A stretch of 64,000 nt of DNA from Planktothrix tepida PCC 9214 (GTDB taxonomy: Bacteria > Cyanobacteriota > Cyanobacteriia > Cyanobacteriales > Microcoleaceae): assembly GCF_900009145.1 (NCBI RefSeq), contig NZ_LN889803.1, positions 27,072 through 91,071 on the forward strand. The letters are read 5' to 3'. Shown piece after piece: positions 17,767 to 27,180 of the stretch (positions are counted from its first letter, which is position 1; each line of letters opens with the position of its first letter). Made by a program: the position numbers and the translations under genes. The notes under the pieces were generated by a model that had not been told where the DNA came from, did not search any database, and saw only the letters and a list, made by a program, of their open reading frames with translations.

Positions 17767-18414
17767 ATGAGTCAATTATCAGCAATCAACCTCGGTCGTA
17801 AAATTAACTCTCGATGGGTTTGGCGTGGGGTAAATTTAGCTTTATCCCCTGGCGTTTGTTTAGGTTTAGTGGGGGCGACAGGAACCGGAAAAACACTCTT
17901 ATTAAGAACATTAGCGGGGTTAGATCCTATTGATAAGGGTGAAATTAAACTGGGAAATCGCCCTTTAAACCAATGTTATATGCCTCAATATCGTTCTTTT
18001 GTGATTTATCTTCATCAACGTCCTATTCTATTAGAAGGAACTGTCGAAACCAACTTAAAAAGCGTTTATAACCTATCAATTCATCGTCAAAAATCTTACA
18101 ATTCTCAACGAGTAGAAAACTGGTTTTTAGACCTAGGGCGATCGCCTAATTTTCTCCAACAATCGGCTCAAAATTTGTCGGGGGGTGAAACTCAACTGGT
18201 TGCTTTAATTCGCGCCTTACAACTTGATCCGTTAGTGTTATTATTAGATGAACCAACGGCATCTTTAGACCCCAGAACAACTGAACAAGTCGAGTCCTTA
18301 ATTCAACGCTGGTTAACTGAAAACCCTGAACGCGCTTGTATTTGGACAAGCCATGATTCTAAACAATTGCATCGAGTAACTCAAGTTCAACAAGAATTAG
18401 TTTCTGTTCATTAA
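17767..18414 (+). CDS. fetA: ABC transporter ATP-binding protein, FetA (YbbL) type
   Basis: The protein has 215 residues. Walker A is GATGTGKTLL, the signature is LSGGETQLVALIRAL, Walker B is VLLLDEPTASLDP, and the H-loop is in IWTSHD. It is short, as is usual for FetA. It lies 22 bp upstream of a FetB-type permease in the same direction, which defines the pair. FetAB of Escherichia coli is reported to export iron and to raise oxidative-stress resistance; whether this pair moves iron is inferred by homology. Confidence 0.85.
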   Translation: MSQLSAINLGRKINSRWVWRGVNLALSPGVCLGLVGATGTGKTLLLRTLAGLDPIDKGEIKLGNRPLNQCYMPQYRSFVIYLHQRPILLEGTVETNLKSVYNLSIHRQKSYNSQRVENWFLDLGRSPNFLQQSAQNLSGGETQLVALIRALQLDPLVLLLDEPTASLDPRTTEQVESLIQRWLTENPERACIWTSHDSKQLHRVTQVQQELVSVH

Positions 18415-18436
18415 TTATATTTCATTTTTTTCTAAA

Positions 18437-19243
18437 ATGTCTAGTTCTTATATTCCAATTAGTTTAGAACAATTAGCCTTATCAGTTTTATTTATTCTGA
18501 TTAATATTGTCCTATCGTTAGGACTCCAATTAGGTCTAGCGCGAACCTTAGTAATTGCTAGTCTGCGAATGGTGGTGCAGTTATTATTAATTGGATATGT
18601 CTTAAATTGGTTGTTTACCTTATCCCATCCTGTCCCGATTATTGCCTTAGCATTGCTGATGACCACTATCGCCGGAATTTCCAGTGTAAATCGCACCTCT
18701 CGCAGATTTGCAGGAATTTATTGGCGGAGTTTATTATCGGTTTTTATCTCCTCATTTTTGATTACCAATTTAACAACCCTTGGTATTATTCAGGTTCAAC
18801 CTTGGTATGATCCGCAATACTTTATTCCCCTCTTAGGAATGGTATTAGGAAATACCTTGACAGGAATTTCTTTAGGATTAGATCGATTCATGGAATCTTT
18901 AGTTAATCAACGTCAAAAAATTGAAACCTTATTAGCTTTAGGAGCCACTCGTTGGGAAGCAACCCATGAAGAAGTTCAAGCGGCAGTTAGAACCGGAATG
19001 ATCCCGATGATTAATTCAATGATGGTGATGGGAATTGTCAGTTTACCGGGTATGATGACGGGGCAAATTTTAGCAGGAGCGAGTCCGTTAGATGCAGTAC
19101 GATATCAGATTATTATTATCTTTGCGATCGCCTCAGCAACAGCATTAGGAACCTTGGGAGTTGTGTTATTAGCATGGCTTTCTCTGCTAAATTCTTCTCA
19201 TCAAATTTGTTTAGATCGCTTAATCAAACAAGACATTTACTGA
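18437..19243 (+). CDS. fetB: ABC transporter permease, FetB (YbbM, UPF0014) type
   Basis: The protein has 268 residues with about six or seven membrane segments (for example LALSVLFILINIVLSLGL, PVPIIALALLMTTIAGISSV, LLSVFISSFLITNLTTLGII, IIIIFAIASATALGTLGVVL). Family hallmarks are the loop GMVLGNTLTGISLGLDR, LALGATRWEAT, and SMMVMGIVSLPGMMTGQILAGASP. Partner of fetA just upstream, probably in one operon. It sits in the plasma membrane. Confidence 0.9.
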   Translation: MSSSYIPISLEQLALSVLFILINIVLSLGLQLGLARTLVIASLRMVVQLLLIGYVLNWLFTLSHPVPIIALALLMTTIAGISSVNRTSRRFAGIYWRSLLSVFISSFLITNLTTLGIIQVQPWYDPQYFIPLLGMVLGNTLTGISLGLDRFMESLVNQRQKIETLLALGATRWEATHEEVQAAVRTGMIPMINSMMVMGIVSLPGMMTGQILAGASPLDAVRYQIIIIFAIASATALGTLGVVLLAWLSLLNSSHQICLDRLIKQDIY

Positions 19244-19393
19244 TTTAATCTACGCCTTAAGATAGTTTTTTTTAGGGAATTAAACCTCATTATTTATCTC
19301 TAATGATAGAGGAAAAATTGCTTTATATATTATTAGATAGAGTGAAAGTTTTTCCAGTTTATAAAACCTTGCAACCCTATCTTAGGAATCATT

Positions 19394-20740
19394 ATGAATA
19401 CCCTCAAAACCCGCGATGTAAATCAATTACGCCTGTTGATAGTCGCAGATAATATATCGCGGAAAATGGGGGGTGAAGCCGGAAAAAATCTGTATTATTT
19501 GCAACTTTTGCAGGAACGGAATGTTGATGTGCATATTATTTGTCATGCACGAGTCCGCGAAGAACTTCAGGAGGAGTTGACAAAAGCAGAGTTTAAAAAA
19601 ATCCGATTTATTGAAGATAGTCCTTTGCAAAGTAATCTTTGGAAAATAACTCAACACTTACCTCCTCGTATTCAAGTGGGAATGATAGAACAATTGATCC
19701 GCCTGAATACTCAACTTCGAGCTAGAAAACTAGCCAAGCAAATCATTCAAGAACACAAGATTAACCTAGTATTTGAACCCTCTCCGATTACCCCAAAAGG
19801 CATTAGTTGCCTCTACGATTTAGGTGTACCTGTTGTGATTGGGCCCTTATCAGGAGGATTAGATTTTCCTCCAGCCTTTCAATACATGGATGGGTCAAAA
19901 ACCCGGACAACAGTTGAGCTTATCAAAGAGTATTCTGAGTTTATTCATCAATTATTGCCAGGAAAACTAAAAGCTGATACTATCATTGTAGCCAATTCCC
20001 AAACTAAAGCTGCTTTACCAAAAGGTTGCAAAGGCAAAATTTATGAAGTCATTGAATGTGGAGTGGATTTAGAGATTTGGCAACCTAAAATCTATACTCA
20101 GCCTGATCCGAATCAACCGATTCGCTTTATTTATACGGGACGATTTGTAGATTGGAAAGGAGTAGAATTTTTACTCGAAGCCTTTAAAATTGTATCCGAA
20201 CAAACCTCTGCTGTTTTAGAATTGGTTGGAGATGGAATATTACGACCCCAATTACAAGCCCAAGTTGAACAATTAAACCTTCAAAATAAGGTTCATTTTC
20301 ACGGTTGGATGAAACGGGAACAGATGGCTACTTTTATCCGTGAGTGTGATATTTTTGTATTGCCTGCGGTACGAGAAGCGGGAGGAAATGTCGTATTAGA
20401 AGCGATGGCATCTGCGTTACCTGTTATTGTTGCCAATTGGGCTGGGCCAGCTAAAACAGTACACTCCAGTTGTGGAATTCTCGTAGACCCCTGTTCTAAA
20501 GCCGGGTTTATTCAAGGGTTAGCCGATGGGATGCTGCGGTTAGCCAACTCCCCCGAATTGCGGTTTCAAATGGGTCAAGCCGGAATAAAACGGGTGAAAC
20601 AGCATTATTTTGATTGGGATGCAAAATGCGATCGCATTTTAGAAATATTCCAAGAAACCCTTCATGATTATGGTGCTGTCAGTGAGCAGATCACCCCATT
20701 ACAACCTACATACAGACCTAAAATTTCTTCAGCGACTTAA
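19394..20740 (+). CDS. GT4-family glycosyltransferase
   Basis: The protein has 448 residues and a GT-B fold. The N-terminal acceptor domain starts RLLIVADNISRKMGGEAG, with the Gly-rich loop. The C-terminal donor domain has IRFIYTGRFVDWKGVEFLLEAF, VHFHGWM, and the E-x7-E motif in VREAGGNVVLEAMASALPVI. This is the usual pattern of retaining GT4 enzymes that build cell-surface polysaccharide or glycolipid. No polysaccharide cluster surrounds it, so the substrate is unknown. It is preceded by about 150 bp without a gene, so it probably has its own promoter. Confidence 0.88.
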   Translation: MNTLKTRDVNQLRLLIVADNISRKMGGEAGKNLYYLQLLQERNVDVHIICHARVREELQEELTKAEFKKIRFIEDSPLQSNLWKITQHLPPRIQVGMIEQLIRLNTQLRARKLAKQIIQEHKINLVFEPSPITPKGISCLYDLGVPVVIGPLSGGLDFPPAFQYMDGSKTRTTVELIKEYSEFIHQLLPGKLKADTIIVANSQTKAALPKGCKGKIYEVIECGVDLEIWQPKIYTQPDPNQPIRFIYTGRFVDWKGVEFLLEAFKIVSEQTSAVLELVGDGILRPQLQAQVEQLNLQNKVHFHGWMKREQMATFIRECDIFVLPAVREAGGNVVLEAMASALPVIVANWAGPAKTVHSSCGILVDPCSKAGFIQGLADGMLRLANSPELRFQMGQAGIKRVKQHYFDWDAKCDRILEIFQETLHDYGAVSEQITPLQPTYRPKISSAT

Positions 20741-20778
20741 GCATTCCCTTGTGAGATGAAATCCTGAAATTAATGCTA

Positions 20779-20840
20779 GAAAAGGGAACAGGGAACAGGG
20801 AACAGGGAACAGGGAAGAGGGAACAGAGGGGAAAAGAAAA
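20779..20840. repeat. Heptamer tandem repeat (GGGAACA) and related purine-rich DNA
   Basis: Four to five direct copies of AGGGAAC followed by degenerate units (GGGAAGA, GGGAACAGAGGGG, ATAGGGAATAGG). The inverse strand of the same repeat occurs at about 29384-29422 (TGTTCCC units). Non-coding, downstream of the GT4 gene. Confidence 0.75.
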
Positions 20841-20989
20841 TAGGGAATAGGAAAAAGTTATTAGCCACCATAGCAATTATGTGTAGCAAACGGGGATAAA
20901 TGTTAAGAATTTGAGATGATGTCAGTGCGATCAGCATCACCTCAAATTTCTATTCGTTTTAAGTAAAACAATTTCATCCCCAAGAGAAA

Positions 20990-21733
20990 CTATAATAAAC
21001 CGTCCATTTCTAAGTCTTCAATAATTTGTAATCCTCGCGGATCACCGACTCTTAATAGAGAGGATTTAGCATCATCTTTAACCCCCATATCTGCATCTTC
21101 TTCCAACGCTTCAATTAAGGCATCAATCGCCACAGCATAAACGACATTGGAAGGCAGTTCTCGACATAATTGTCCTAACGCCCAAGCACAATTACTTCTA
21201 ACCGCCGCGATGGGGTCTTGACGCAAAGCTTCAATCATGGGGGGAATGGCTCGGATCACAATCTCATAACCGACTTTCGCCATTTGACCAAGAGAACTTG
21301 CCGCCCACAAGCGTACCGCCGGAATATCAGTTTTTAGGGCATCTAGTAAGGGTTCTAAGGCTCTGCGATCGCCACAGGTTCCCAAGGCCCAAACAATTCC
21401 TTTACGGACATAACCATTCCAGTCGCGGTTGAGTTGTTCAATTAAAGCTTCAACGGCTTGAGAATTAGAGTTGCGCCCTAAAGCATAGGCGACACTCACC
21501 CGCACCAGGGGGCAAGCATCCTGTAATAAATTAATCAAATCAGGAATAGCACGCCCGTCCTGAATTTCGCAAAATGCCCGTGCTGCGATCATCCGCCCTT
21601 GGGATTCCGGTGATTTTAACAACAGCAACATTTCCTCTGGATCTGGTTTGGCCACTTCGCCATCATCCAATTGATCCAAAGGACTCTCTAACGGGTCTTG
21701 GGTATTGATTACGCTCAGTTCTTCATCCTCCAT
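20990..21733 (-). CDS. HEAT/PBS-lyase-repeat protein
   Basis: The protein has 247 residues. After an acidic leader (residues 1-35), residues about 38-240 are HEAT repeats of the phycobilisome-lyase type: RMIAARAFCEIQDGRAIPDLI, VRVSVAYALGRNSNSQAVEAL, VRKGIVWALGTCGDRRALEPL, VRLWAASSLGQM, VRSNCAWALGQLC. Proteins of this fold attach bilins (CpcE/F, PecE/F) or take part in phycobilisome breakdown (NblB). No phycobiliprotein gene is nearby, so the precise role is open. Confidence 0.8.
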   Translation of the reverse strand: MEDEELSVINTQDPLESPLDQLDDGEVAKPDPEEMLLLLKSPESQGRMIAARAFCEIQDGRAIPDLINLLQDACPLVRVSVAYALGRNSNSQAVEALIEQLNRDWNGYVRKGIVWALGTCGDRRALEPLLDALKTDIPAVRLWAASSLGQMAKVGYEIVIRAIPPMIEALRQDPIAAVRSNCAWALGQLCRELPSNVVYAVAIDALIEALEEDADMGVKDDAKSSLLRVGDPRGLQIIEDLEMDGLL

Positions 21734-21841
21734 ATCATTAATTTACAACAATTTGTAATCGTTGATGCAATTACTCGCAAGGGAGGGGATCACCAGAGCG
21801 CAAAGAAGGTCACAACCCAATCACTCACTCTTAATACGGCT

Positions 21842-22315
21842 TCAAAGCATCTTCTGCATCAATAAAGATTGAGGTTGATAGCCGAGTTTTTTATAGAGGT
21901 TGAGGGCGGGTTGGTTATTCATAAACACTTGCAGGCTAATTTTGCGATCGCCTCGTTGCAGTGCCCACTCTTCCCCTCGCAACACTAACGCCGAACCAAT
22001 TCCCTGTTTGCGGTGTTCTGGAGCCACATACAATAGAAAAATATGGGCTGTGCGTTCTCCATCTGCTTGATCAATGGCATTCCCTAACCATAAACACCCC
22101 ACAGGTTCGGAGATTGAACCATCAGGATGTAATTGCTCTACCCACCATAAGGGGGCTTGAGGAGAGAAATACTGCTCAACGGTTTGGGTCAGATGACTTA
22201 AATCCTGGTTAGGGAACTGTTCCTTATAGGTACGATAGACAAACTTCAGCAATAATGCCCGATCCAACCGTGATCCTTGACGCAGACTATAACCGGGAAT
22301 TAGAACCTCAGACAC
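21842..22315 (-). CDS. GNAT-family N-acetyltransferase
   Basis: The protein has 157 residues. The acetyl-CoA-binding core is AHIFLLYVAPEHRKQGIGSALVL (motif A, Q/RxxGxG/A), followed by ISLQVFMNNQPALNLYKKLGYQ (motif B). The substrate cannot be read. Its start overlaps the end of the small membrane protein gene at 22308 by 8 bases, so the two are translationally coupled. Confidence 0.85.
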   Translation of the reverse strand: MSEVLIPGYSLRQGSRLDRALLLKFVYRTYKEQFPNQDLSHLTQTVEQYFSPQAPLWWVEQLHPDGSISEPVGCLWLGNAIDQADGERTAHIFLLYVAPEHRKQGIGSALVLRGEEWALQRGDRKISLQVFMNNQPALNLYKKLGYQPQSLLMQKML

Positions 22316-22487
22316 GGGGATTATTAACAGAAGATTGAGTCAATATCGGAGAACCTAGAATGGTACTGATGGGTGCAGGAGCCATCATATCTTCTGGGAG
22401 GAAAATTCTCGCACTGACGACAAACAGAGCAAAGAGAAATATTAAAACAACAATCAACGGGGCAATATATTGACGAAAGAAAGCCAT
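22308..22487 (-). CDS. Small single-span membrane protein
   Basis: The protein has 59 residues from the ATG at 22487 (MAFFRQY); a GTG four codons earlier is possible. Residues about 7-27 (IAPLIVVLIFLFALFVVSARIF) form one membrane helix, followed by a Pro/Ser-rich tail. It overlaps the acetyltransferase start by 8 bases, which suggests an operon. Function unknown. Confidence 0.6.
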   Translation of the reverse strand: MAFFRQYIAPLIVVLIFLFALFVVSARIFLPEDMMAPAPISTILGSPILTQSSVNNPRV

Positions 22488-22538
22488 ATTTAGGATCACT
22501 CTGAGAAAACGGATAAACGGTATAGAAGAGATTATTAG

Positions 22539-22566
22539 GTAGAGATGTAAAATATTTCGTCTCTAC
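22539..22566. repeat. 28-bp palindromic repeat (GTAGAGACG family), degenerate copy 3
   Basis: GTAGAGATG, TAAAATATTT, CGTCTCTAC (arms 9 bases, one mismatch, different AT-rich core). It lies just downstream of the lipA stop. Confidence 0.65.
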
Positions 22567-22587
22567 CCAGTGTTATCGAAACTTAAA

Positions 22588-23457
22588 CTAACGCGGATAT
22601 TTTTCCATTAACCCTCGAACTTGTTCTGCGTGGTAGGAACTCCGAGTTAAGGGAGACGCAACAACTTGCAGAAACCCGATAGACTCGCCAAACTCTCGCC
22701 AAGCCTTAAATTGTTCTGGTGGAATAAACTCCACTAGGGGCAAATGTTTAGGACTCGGTTGTAGGTATTGACCCAAGGTTAAGATATCACAATCAACAGT
22801 CCGTAAGTCCTGCATGGTTTCTCGAACCTCTGCATCGGTTTCACCCAGTCCCACCATAATTCCTGATTTGGTATAAACCTCTGGGGTGAGTTGTCGCGAT
22901 CGCTTTAATAATTCCAAACTACGTTGATAATCTCCTTGAGGACGAACTCGACGATACAGCCGTTTAATCGTTTCGGTATTATGGTTGAGAACTTCCGGCT
23001 TCGCTTGTAAAATCAGTTCCAAAGCGTCCCAATTGCCACACAAATCAGGAATTAACACTTCAATGGTGGTTTGGGGAGATACAGCACGCACTTCTTCAAT
23101 ACACCGGACAAATTGAGACGCACCGCCATCGCTTAGGTCATCCCGGTTAACAGACGTGATCACCACATGATTCAGGTTCATGCGTCGTACTGCTTCCGCT
23201 AATCGTTCCGGTTCTGTCGGGTCAAGGGGTTGGGGTTTTTTCTCAAAATCAATATCACAGTAGGGACAGGCACGGGTACAAGCTGGCCCCATAATTAAAA
23301 ATGTGGCAGTTCCGGCGTTGAAGCATTCTCCAATATTAGGACAGGAGGCTTCTTCACAAACGGTGTTTAAGCCGAGATCCCGCAAAATTCCTTTAACGTT
23401 TCCAACGCGCTCCCATTGAGGGGCCTTAACTCGCAACCAGTCTGGCTTGACAACCAC
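22588..23457 (-). CDS. lipA: Lipoyl synthase
   Basis: The protein has 289 residues. This radical-SAM enzyme inserts two sulfurs into protein-bound octanoate to make lipoate. The auxiliary cluster motif [12 protein letters not shown] and the radical-SAM motif [10 protein letters not shown] are intact, and the C-terminal RSSYHAEQ has the third ligand Ser. The start is a GTG at 23457, with AGGAAAAGG about 8 bases upstream. A terminator separates it from the gene upstream, so it has its own promoter. Confidence 0.96.
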   Translation of the reverse strand: MVVKPDWLRVKAPQWERVGNVKGILRDLGLNTVCEEASCPNIGECFNAGTATFLIMGPACTRACPYCDIDFEKKPQPLDPTEPERLAEAVRRMNLNHVVITSVNRDDLSDGGASQFVRCIEEVRAVSPQTTIEVLIPDLCGNWDALELILQAKPEVLNHNTETIKRLYRRVRPQGDYQRSLELLKRSRQLTPEVYTKSGIMVGLGETDAEVRETMQDLRTVDCDILTLGQYLQPSPKHLPLVEFIPPEQFKAWREFGESIGFLQVVASPLTRSSYHAEQVRGLMEKYPR

Positions 23458-23522
23458 GCGCTACCTTTTCCTAATTAACTTACATCTTTATTGATCATTT
23501 TAGACGTTTTTCTGTGTGGATA

Positions 23523-23552
23523 TTAAAAACCCCCTGGTGGAATCCAGAGGGT
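23523..23552 (-). terminator. Rho-independent terminator (leftward)
   Basis: On the minus strand ACCCTCTGG, loop ATTCCA, CCAGGGGGT, then TTTTTA. Nine-base stem with one G-T pair and a T-run. It closes the 23569-23910 transcript. Confidence 0.75.
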
Positions 23553-23568
23553 GTTGGTTTATTATTGA

Positions 23569-23910
23569 TTATTTAACAATCTCTTTAAGGAGGGCATCGA
23601 ATAGCATTTCAGCTACTTTGGATATTAAAGAAGCCCTAGCCTTGCTCCGGTGTTTGCCCTTTGAGATTTTTAGTTCCAGGTATCCCCGCAGCTTTTGACC
23701 GAGTTCAGTTCCAAGGAACGGTGAGCGGTTTCGTTCAATGACTCGCAGTGACCATAGGAATAGTTGCTCCCGACAAAGTGCTGAACCTGCCCGCCGGAAT
23801 TTTTTCTGGTCGCCGGAATCCTCTTCCTTGAAAACTTTACGGTAGCTGTCGAATTCCGGTTGCAGCAGGATGCTTTCTAATTCAATCTCAAGTTTCTTGG
23901 CAGCATCCAT
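23569..23910 (-). CDS. Hypothetical helical protein
   Basis: The protein has 113 residues, charged and mostly helical (KKLEIELESILL, SKARASLISKVAEMLFDALLKEIV), with no recognised domain. A terminator directly after its stop supports a real transcript. No good ribosome-binding site is visible. Function unknown. Confidence 0.5.
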   Translation of the reverse strand: MDAAKKLEIELESILLQPEFDSYRKVFKEEDSGDQKKFRRAGSALCREQLFLWSLRVIERNRSPFLGTELGQKLRGYLELKISKGKHRSKARASLISKVAEMLFDALLKEIVK

Positions 23911-24030
23911 ATAATGACAAAAATGATTTGGAAGTCTTGCTCAACCTCCCGAATATTACGGTGTTCAGTTGCCAAGAAAAAGAAGGTTTTGTTATTCTTA
24001 AGTTAGAACTATTAAAGGAATTACACCATT

Positions 24031-24135
24031 CGTTATGAAGAATATATCTATGTTACTGTAGTAAGTGATTTATCAAATGGTTCGTTATTAGAAGTCATTA
24101 ATTCTCATAAAAGTTCAGAGATTATCGAATGGTGA
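24031..24135 (+). pseudogene. Fragment of an ISL3-like transposase
   Basis: Thirty-four codons and a stop read RYEEYIYVTVVSDLSNGSLL then EVINSHKSSEIIEW. This resembles the segment of ISL3-family transposases around 'hyvTvv.dL..G.ll.vi.sH...eiie', near the first catalytic Asp. The frame upstream is interrupted within about six codons. No terminal inverted repeats were found. A very short relic. Confidence 0.45.
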
Positions 24136-24140
24136 AACCC

Positions 24141-25046
24141 TTACAAATTTCCGGTAACAGCTTGTACTTGTGTAGGATTGATGGCATTCAAGGGAGAACT
24201 TAACTGAATTGATAATCCTTCCCGCGCGATTAAACTATTGGGAAACTGTTCGGCAACTTGTTCGCCAATTTTATCCATAAAATCATCATTATGAAGCGGA
24301 TCATGATGAAAAATGACTAACCGTTTTACCTTGGCGGCTTTAGCGATTTTAACAGCTTCTTGCCAAGTGGAATGTCCCCAACCTACCTTACTGGTTTTTT
24401 CGGCATGATATTCTTCATCCGTGTAGGTAGCATCGTAAATTAAAACATCAGCATTCCGAGCTAAAAATAATACATTTTCATCTAAGTGATCGGGAAAATG
24501 TTCTGTATCCGAGACATAAGCGGCTGAATAGTTTCGCCAGTTAACTCGATACCCCACCGCTTCACCTGGATGGTTTAATAACGCTGTTTCGACGGTAATT
24601 TCATTACTAATATTAATCGAATTGCCTACCGAAATATCGACAAATTTTAAGTCGGCTCCCATAATTTGTAACGGAACGGGAAAATTAGGATGGAGCATTT
24701 GATCATTTAAACGATGCTGCACCGTTGAACCATCGGGAGCAATTGTACCATAGATATAAAACGTATTAATTTTAATAAAAGCCGGAACAAAAAAGGGAAA
24801 TCCTTGGATATGATCCCAATGATAATGAGTAAAAAATAAATGGGCAGTAACCGGCATTTGAGCCAGGAGGGATTGTCCCAGGACTCGTAACCCCGTACCT
24901 CCATCAAAAATCAATCGTTCCGTACCCACTCGCATTTCGATACAGGGCGTATTTCCGCCATAGCGCACGGTCTCCGAACCCGGACACGCGATGCTCCCTC
25001 TTACTCCCCAAAAATGAACCGTGAATTGGTTTTGTAGATTAGACAT
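24141..25046 (-). CDS. Metallo-beta-lactamase-fold hydrolase
   Basis: The protein has 301 residues. The metal-binding motif is FFTHYHWDHIQGFPFF (HxHxDH-like, Tyr between the first two). Later ligands are LNHPGEAVGYR, ADVLIYDATYTDEE and VIFHHDP. The start HFWGVRGSIACPG and the order of motifs resemble the phosphoribosyl-1,2-cyclic phosphate phosphodiesterase/PhnP-like and ComA-like branch. The natural substrate is probably a phosphodiester but is not determined. No signal peptide. Confidence 0.85.
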   Translation of the reverse strand: MSNLQNQFTVHFWGVRGSIACPGSETVRYGGNTPCIEMRVGTERLIFDGGTGLRVLGQSLLAQMPVTAHLFFTHYHWDHIQGFPFFVPAFIKINTFYIYGTIAPDGSTVQHRLNDQMLHPNFPVPLQIMGADLKFVDISVGNSINISNEITVETALLNHPGEAVGYRVNWRNYSAAYVSDTEHFPDHLDENVLFLARNADVLIYDATYTDEEYHAEKTSKVGWGHSTWQEAVKIAKAAKVKRLVIFHHDPLHNDDFMDKIGEQVAEQFPNSLIAREGLSIQLSSPLNAINPTQVQAVTGNL

Positions 25047-25284
25047 AGGTGTTATTACTCGTTGGAGTTAGGCGGTTGAGTGGGTTAGGTTGATTCGGAT
25101 TAAGTTTTGGTGGAAAAACTTAATTGAAAGCCTCAAAGTTAAGATCCATCCTATCTTAACCGAGGTTGATCTTGTATCAATCCGAAATGATGCGACAGAA
25201 TGACATAAACTATCGTTAATACCACTCTAATTTTAGATCAAATTTGAGATCACATAATACAATACTTTGGTTTGGATGTTCAGT

Positions 25285-26235
25285 ATGGATAAAGTCAGTA
25301 AAACTCTTGATCATCTTCAGCTAATTCGGATTAGCCTATCAACTCAGAGTCAACACGTCCTGCATCAAGTCCAAAGGCTATTATATTCTAGGAATCGGAC
25401 GGTTATTCCGTCTGAGCATTTTTCCCTGACACCCCCCTTGCAATTCACTCGTCTTGTTAAACCTTGGAAGCGGTTAGGCCAACGTCGGTCTGAACGCTTG
25501 AAAACTTGGTTATTCCTGCTAATAGGTTTCGGGATTTGGGGATGGTGGAATAGTAAACTTTTATTTTCAACGGCTTTGGCTGTGGGGGTAATGGCTTGGG
25601 TTTACCATCTGCGGGAACTTCCGATTAATTTCCAGGGGTGGAACTGGTATCGACGGTTGGAACCTTCTCAGCGTCAGTTGTTCTTGACGGTTGGTAGTGG
25701 GGTCAGTTCTTGTATTTTCTTCTATATTTCTCTATCCCTTTGGACAAGTGCTGAAAGTCCTGAAATGGCTTTAAGTCTAATCGGACAAAATTTAGGGATT
25801 TTGGGAATTTTAAGCTTGATTTTGTGGCAATGGTATCAACAAAAATATAATAACGTTCAATCTCAACTGAACCAATGGTTGGGAGATTTAACTCAAGATA
25901 ATCCCCTGAAACGCTTGATTGCTGTGCATCAAATCACTGATTCCTTTCAGCATTCTCCCCAACGTTCAGGAAATCGACAATTATTATTAGAGGCGCAACG
26001 GTGGCAACCTTTACCGACTCTTCAGTCCTTTCAAGGCATTAATCAAACTCATATTGTTGAGTATTTTCAATTAATGTTATACCAAGAAAATGAACCCCTT
26101 GTGCGTGAAGCGTTATTAGCAGGGTTACAAATTTTGGAACCCGAAAACCACCGAAGGGATTTTGAGGAATTAAGGGTTAGAATTTCACCTGAAGATGATG
26201 TAAAATCAATTGACCATCAAAGGTTTCAAAGATAA
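25285..26235 (+). CDS. Membrane protein of unknown function, ARM-like C-terminus
   Basis: The protein has about 316 residues from the ATG at 25285; TTG (25267) and ATG (25276) starts are possible. Residues about 75-95 and 130-180 hold three or four membrane segments (LFLLIGFGIWGWW, LFSTALAVGVMAWVY, LFLTVGSGVSSCIFFYISLSLW, LGILGILSLILWQW). The C-terminal 120 residues (LTQDNPLKRLIAVHQITDS, then EPLVREALLAGLQIL) look like helical repeats. Its last 59 bases overlap the convergent gene at 26177. Confidence 0.65.
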   Translation: MDKVSKTLDHLQLIRISLSTQSQHVLHQVQRLLYSRNRTVIPSEHFSLTPPLQFTRLVKPWKRLGQRRSERLKTWLFLLIGFGIWGWWNSKLLFSTALAVGVMAWVYHLRELPINFQGWNWYRRLEPSQRQLFLTVGSGVSSCIFFYISLSLWTSAESPEMALSLIGQNLGILGILSLILWQWYQQKYNNVQSQLNQWLGDLTQDNPLKRLIAVHQITDSFQHSPQRSGNRQLLLEAQRWQPLPTLQSFQGINQTHIVEYFQLMLYQENEPLVREALLAGLQILEPENHRRDFEELRVRISPEDDVKSIDHQRFQR

Positions 26236-26824
26236 TTTTGTTAATATTTAATTCGCTTAATTCTAATTGAGCATTAGGGAAATTTAGGGAATCGGTATTG
26301 AGATGAGGAGAGACGTTCATCCGGGTTTCTGCTACTTTGTTACCTTCGGCATCATAGGCGAATAAAACGGTAGCGTGAGAACTGGTAATCAGTCCCAAGA
26401 CTTGCTGAATGGGATATTTAAAGTTAATTTCTAAGACTCCCCCTTTGGGTGCGCCCATAATAACTGTTGTGGCAGGTTTTAAGACAAAAGCGGGATTAGA
26501 GGGTTGTAAAGCGATCGCATTATGAAACGTAATTCCCCAATGTTGGAATTGATTTTCAACAACTTCAAAACAATTTAATTCTTCTAAAGCTAATCGAATT
26601 TCGGTTGAGGCTTTAACGGTAAATTCTGGATCGATATTTTGGTCTTCTCGTTGAGGATAAACAATAATTTCAGATGAATTAGATTCGCAATCCATAGAAG
26701 TTTCTAACTCTAAGGATTGAATAAAATCAACAGCCGGAAAGTCTTCGTCTACCATAAAGTTTTTCATAGTTACCCACAACCAAATAATTGATAGAACAGG
26801 GTTATTGAACCATTCTGGTGTCAA
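26177..26824 (-). CDS. Hypothetical protein
   Basis: The protein has 215 residues, or 196 if translation starts at the internal Met 20 (26767). It is mainly beta-strand in character (GGVLEINFKYPIQQVLGLIT, ATVLFAYDAEGNKVAETR, INKIIFETFDGQLILHHLQV), which might be a jelly-roll or CBM-like fold. The 3' end overlaps the convergent gene at 25285-26235 by 59 bp. No family recognised. Confidence 0.55.
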   Translation of the reverse strand: MTPEWFNNPVLSIIWLWVTMKNFMVDEDFPAVDFIQSLELETSMDCESNSSEIIVYPQREDQNIDPEFTVKASTEIRLALEELNCFEVVENQFQHWGITFHNAIALQPSNPAFVLKPATTVIMGAPKGGVLEINFKYPIQQVLGLITSSHATVLFAYDAEGNKVAETRMNVSPHLNTDSLNFPNAQLELSELNINKIIFETFDGQLILHHLQVKF

Positions 26825-27035
26825 ACTGCTATCTTTTGGGGGAGTACAACTGGATTGACAGACTGAGATCCTTAAATCAGTTGCCCTTAAAAGATGGGTT
26901 TAACCCATGAGGGGTGTCACCCCTCATTATAAACCAGCCCAGACTGTTTGCAAACCCAGATTTAGGATTAACTAGATCCTACAAAGGCTTGGAGGGGAAA
27001 TCAGGAAAAGAGCAGGGGGAGAAGGGGAGAGGGGG

Positions 27036-27083
27036 ACAAGGGGACAAGGGGACAAGGGGACAAGGGGACAAGGGGACAAGGGG
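27036..27083. repeat. Octamer tandem repeat (ACAAGGGG x6)
   Basis: Six perfect direct copies of ACAAGGGG within a longer G-rich, pyrimidine-poor tract (about 27000-27120). A reading frame runs through it (26914-27162) but is only a by-product of the repeat. Confidence 0.9.
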
Positions 27084-27180
27084 AGAGGGGGAGGGGGAAA
27101 AGAGGAGGAGGGGGGAAAGAATCACTGCTGTATTCTGTTTCACCCGACATTCAACGCCGTAATTATTGCAGAGGTCAATT

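Noticed and set aside
20779-20840. CRISPR-like repeat
   Set aside because: Units are contiguous heptamers without spacers.
26914-27162. 82-residue open frame
   Set aside because: Its middle is only the translation of the ACAAGGGG tandem repeat; no ribosome-binding site and no protein-like composition.
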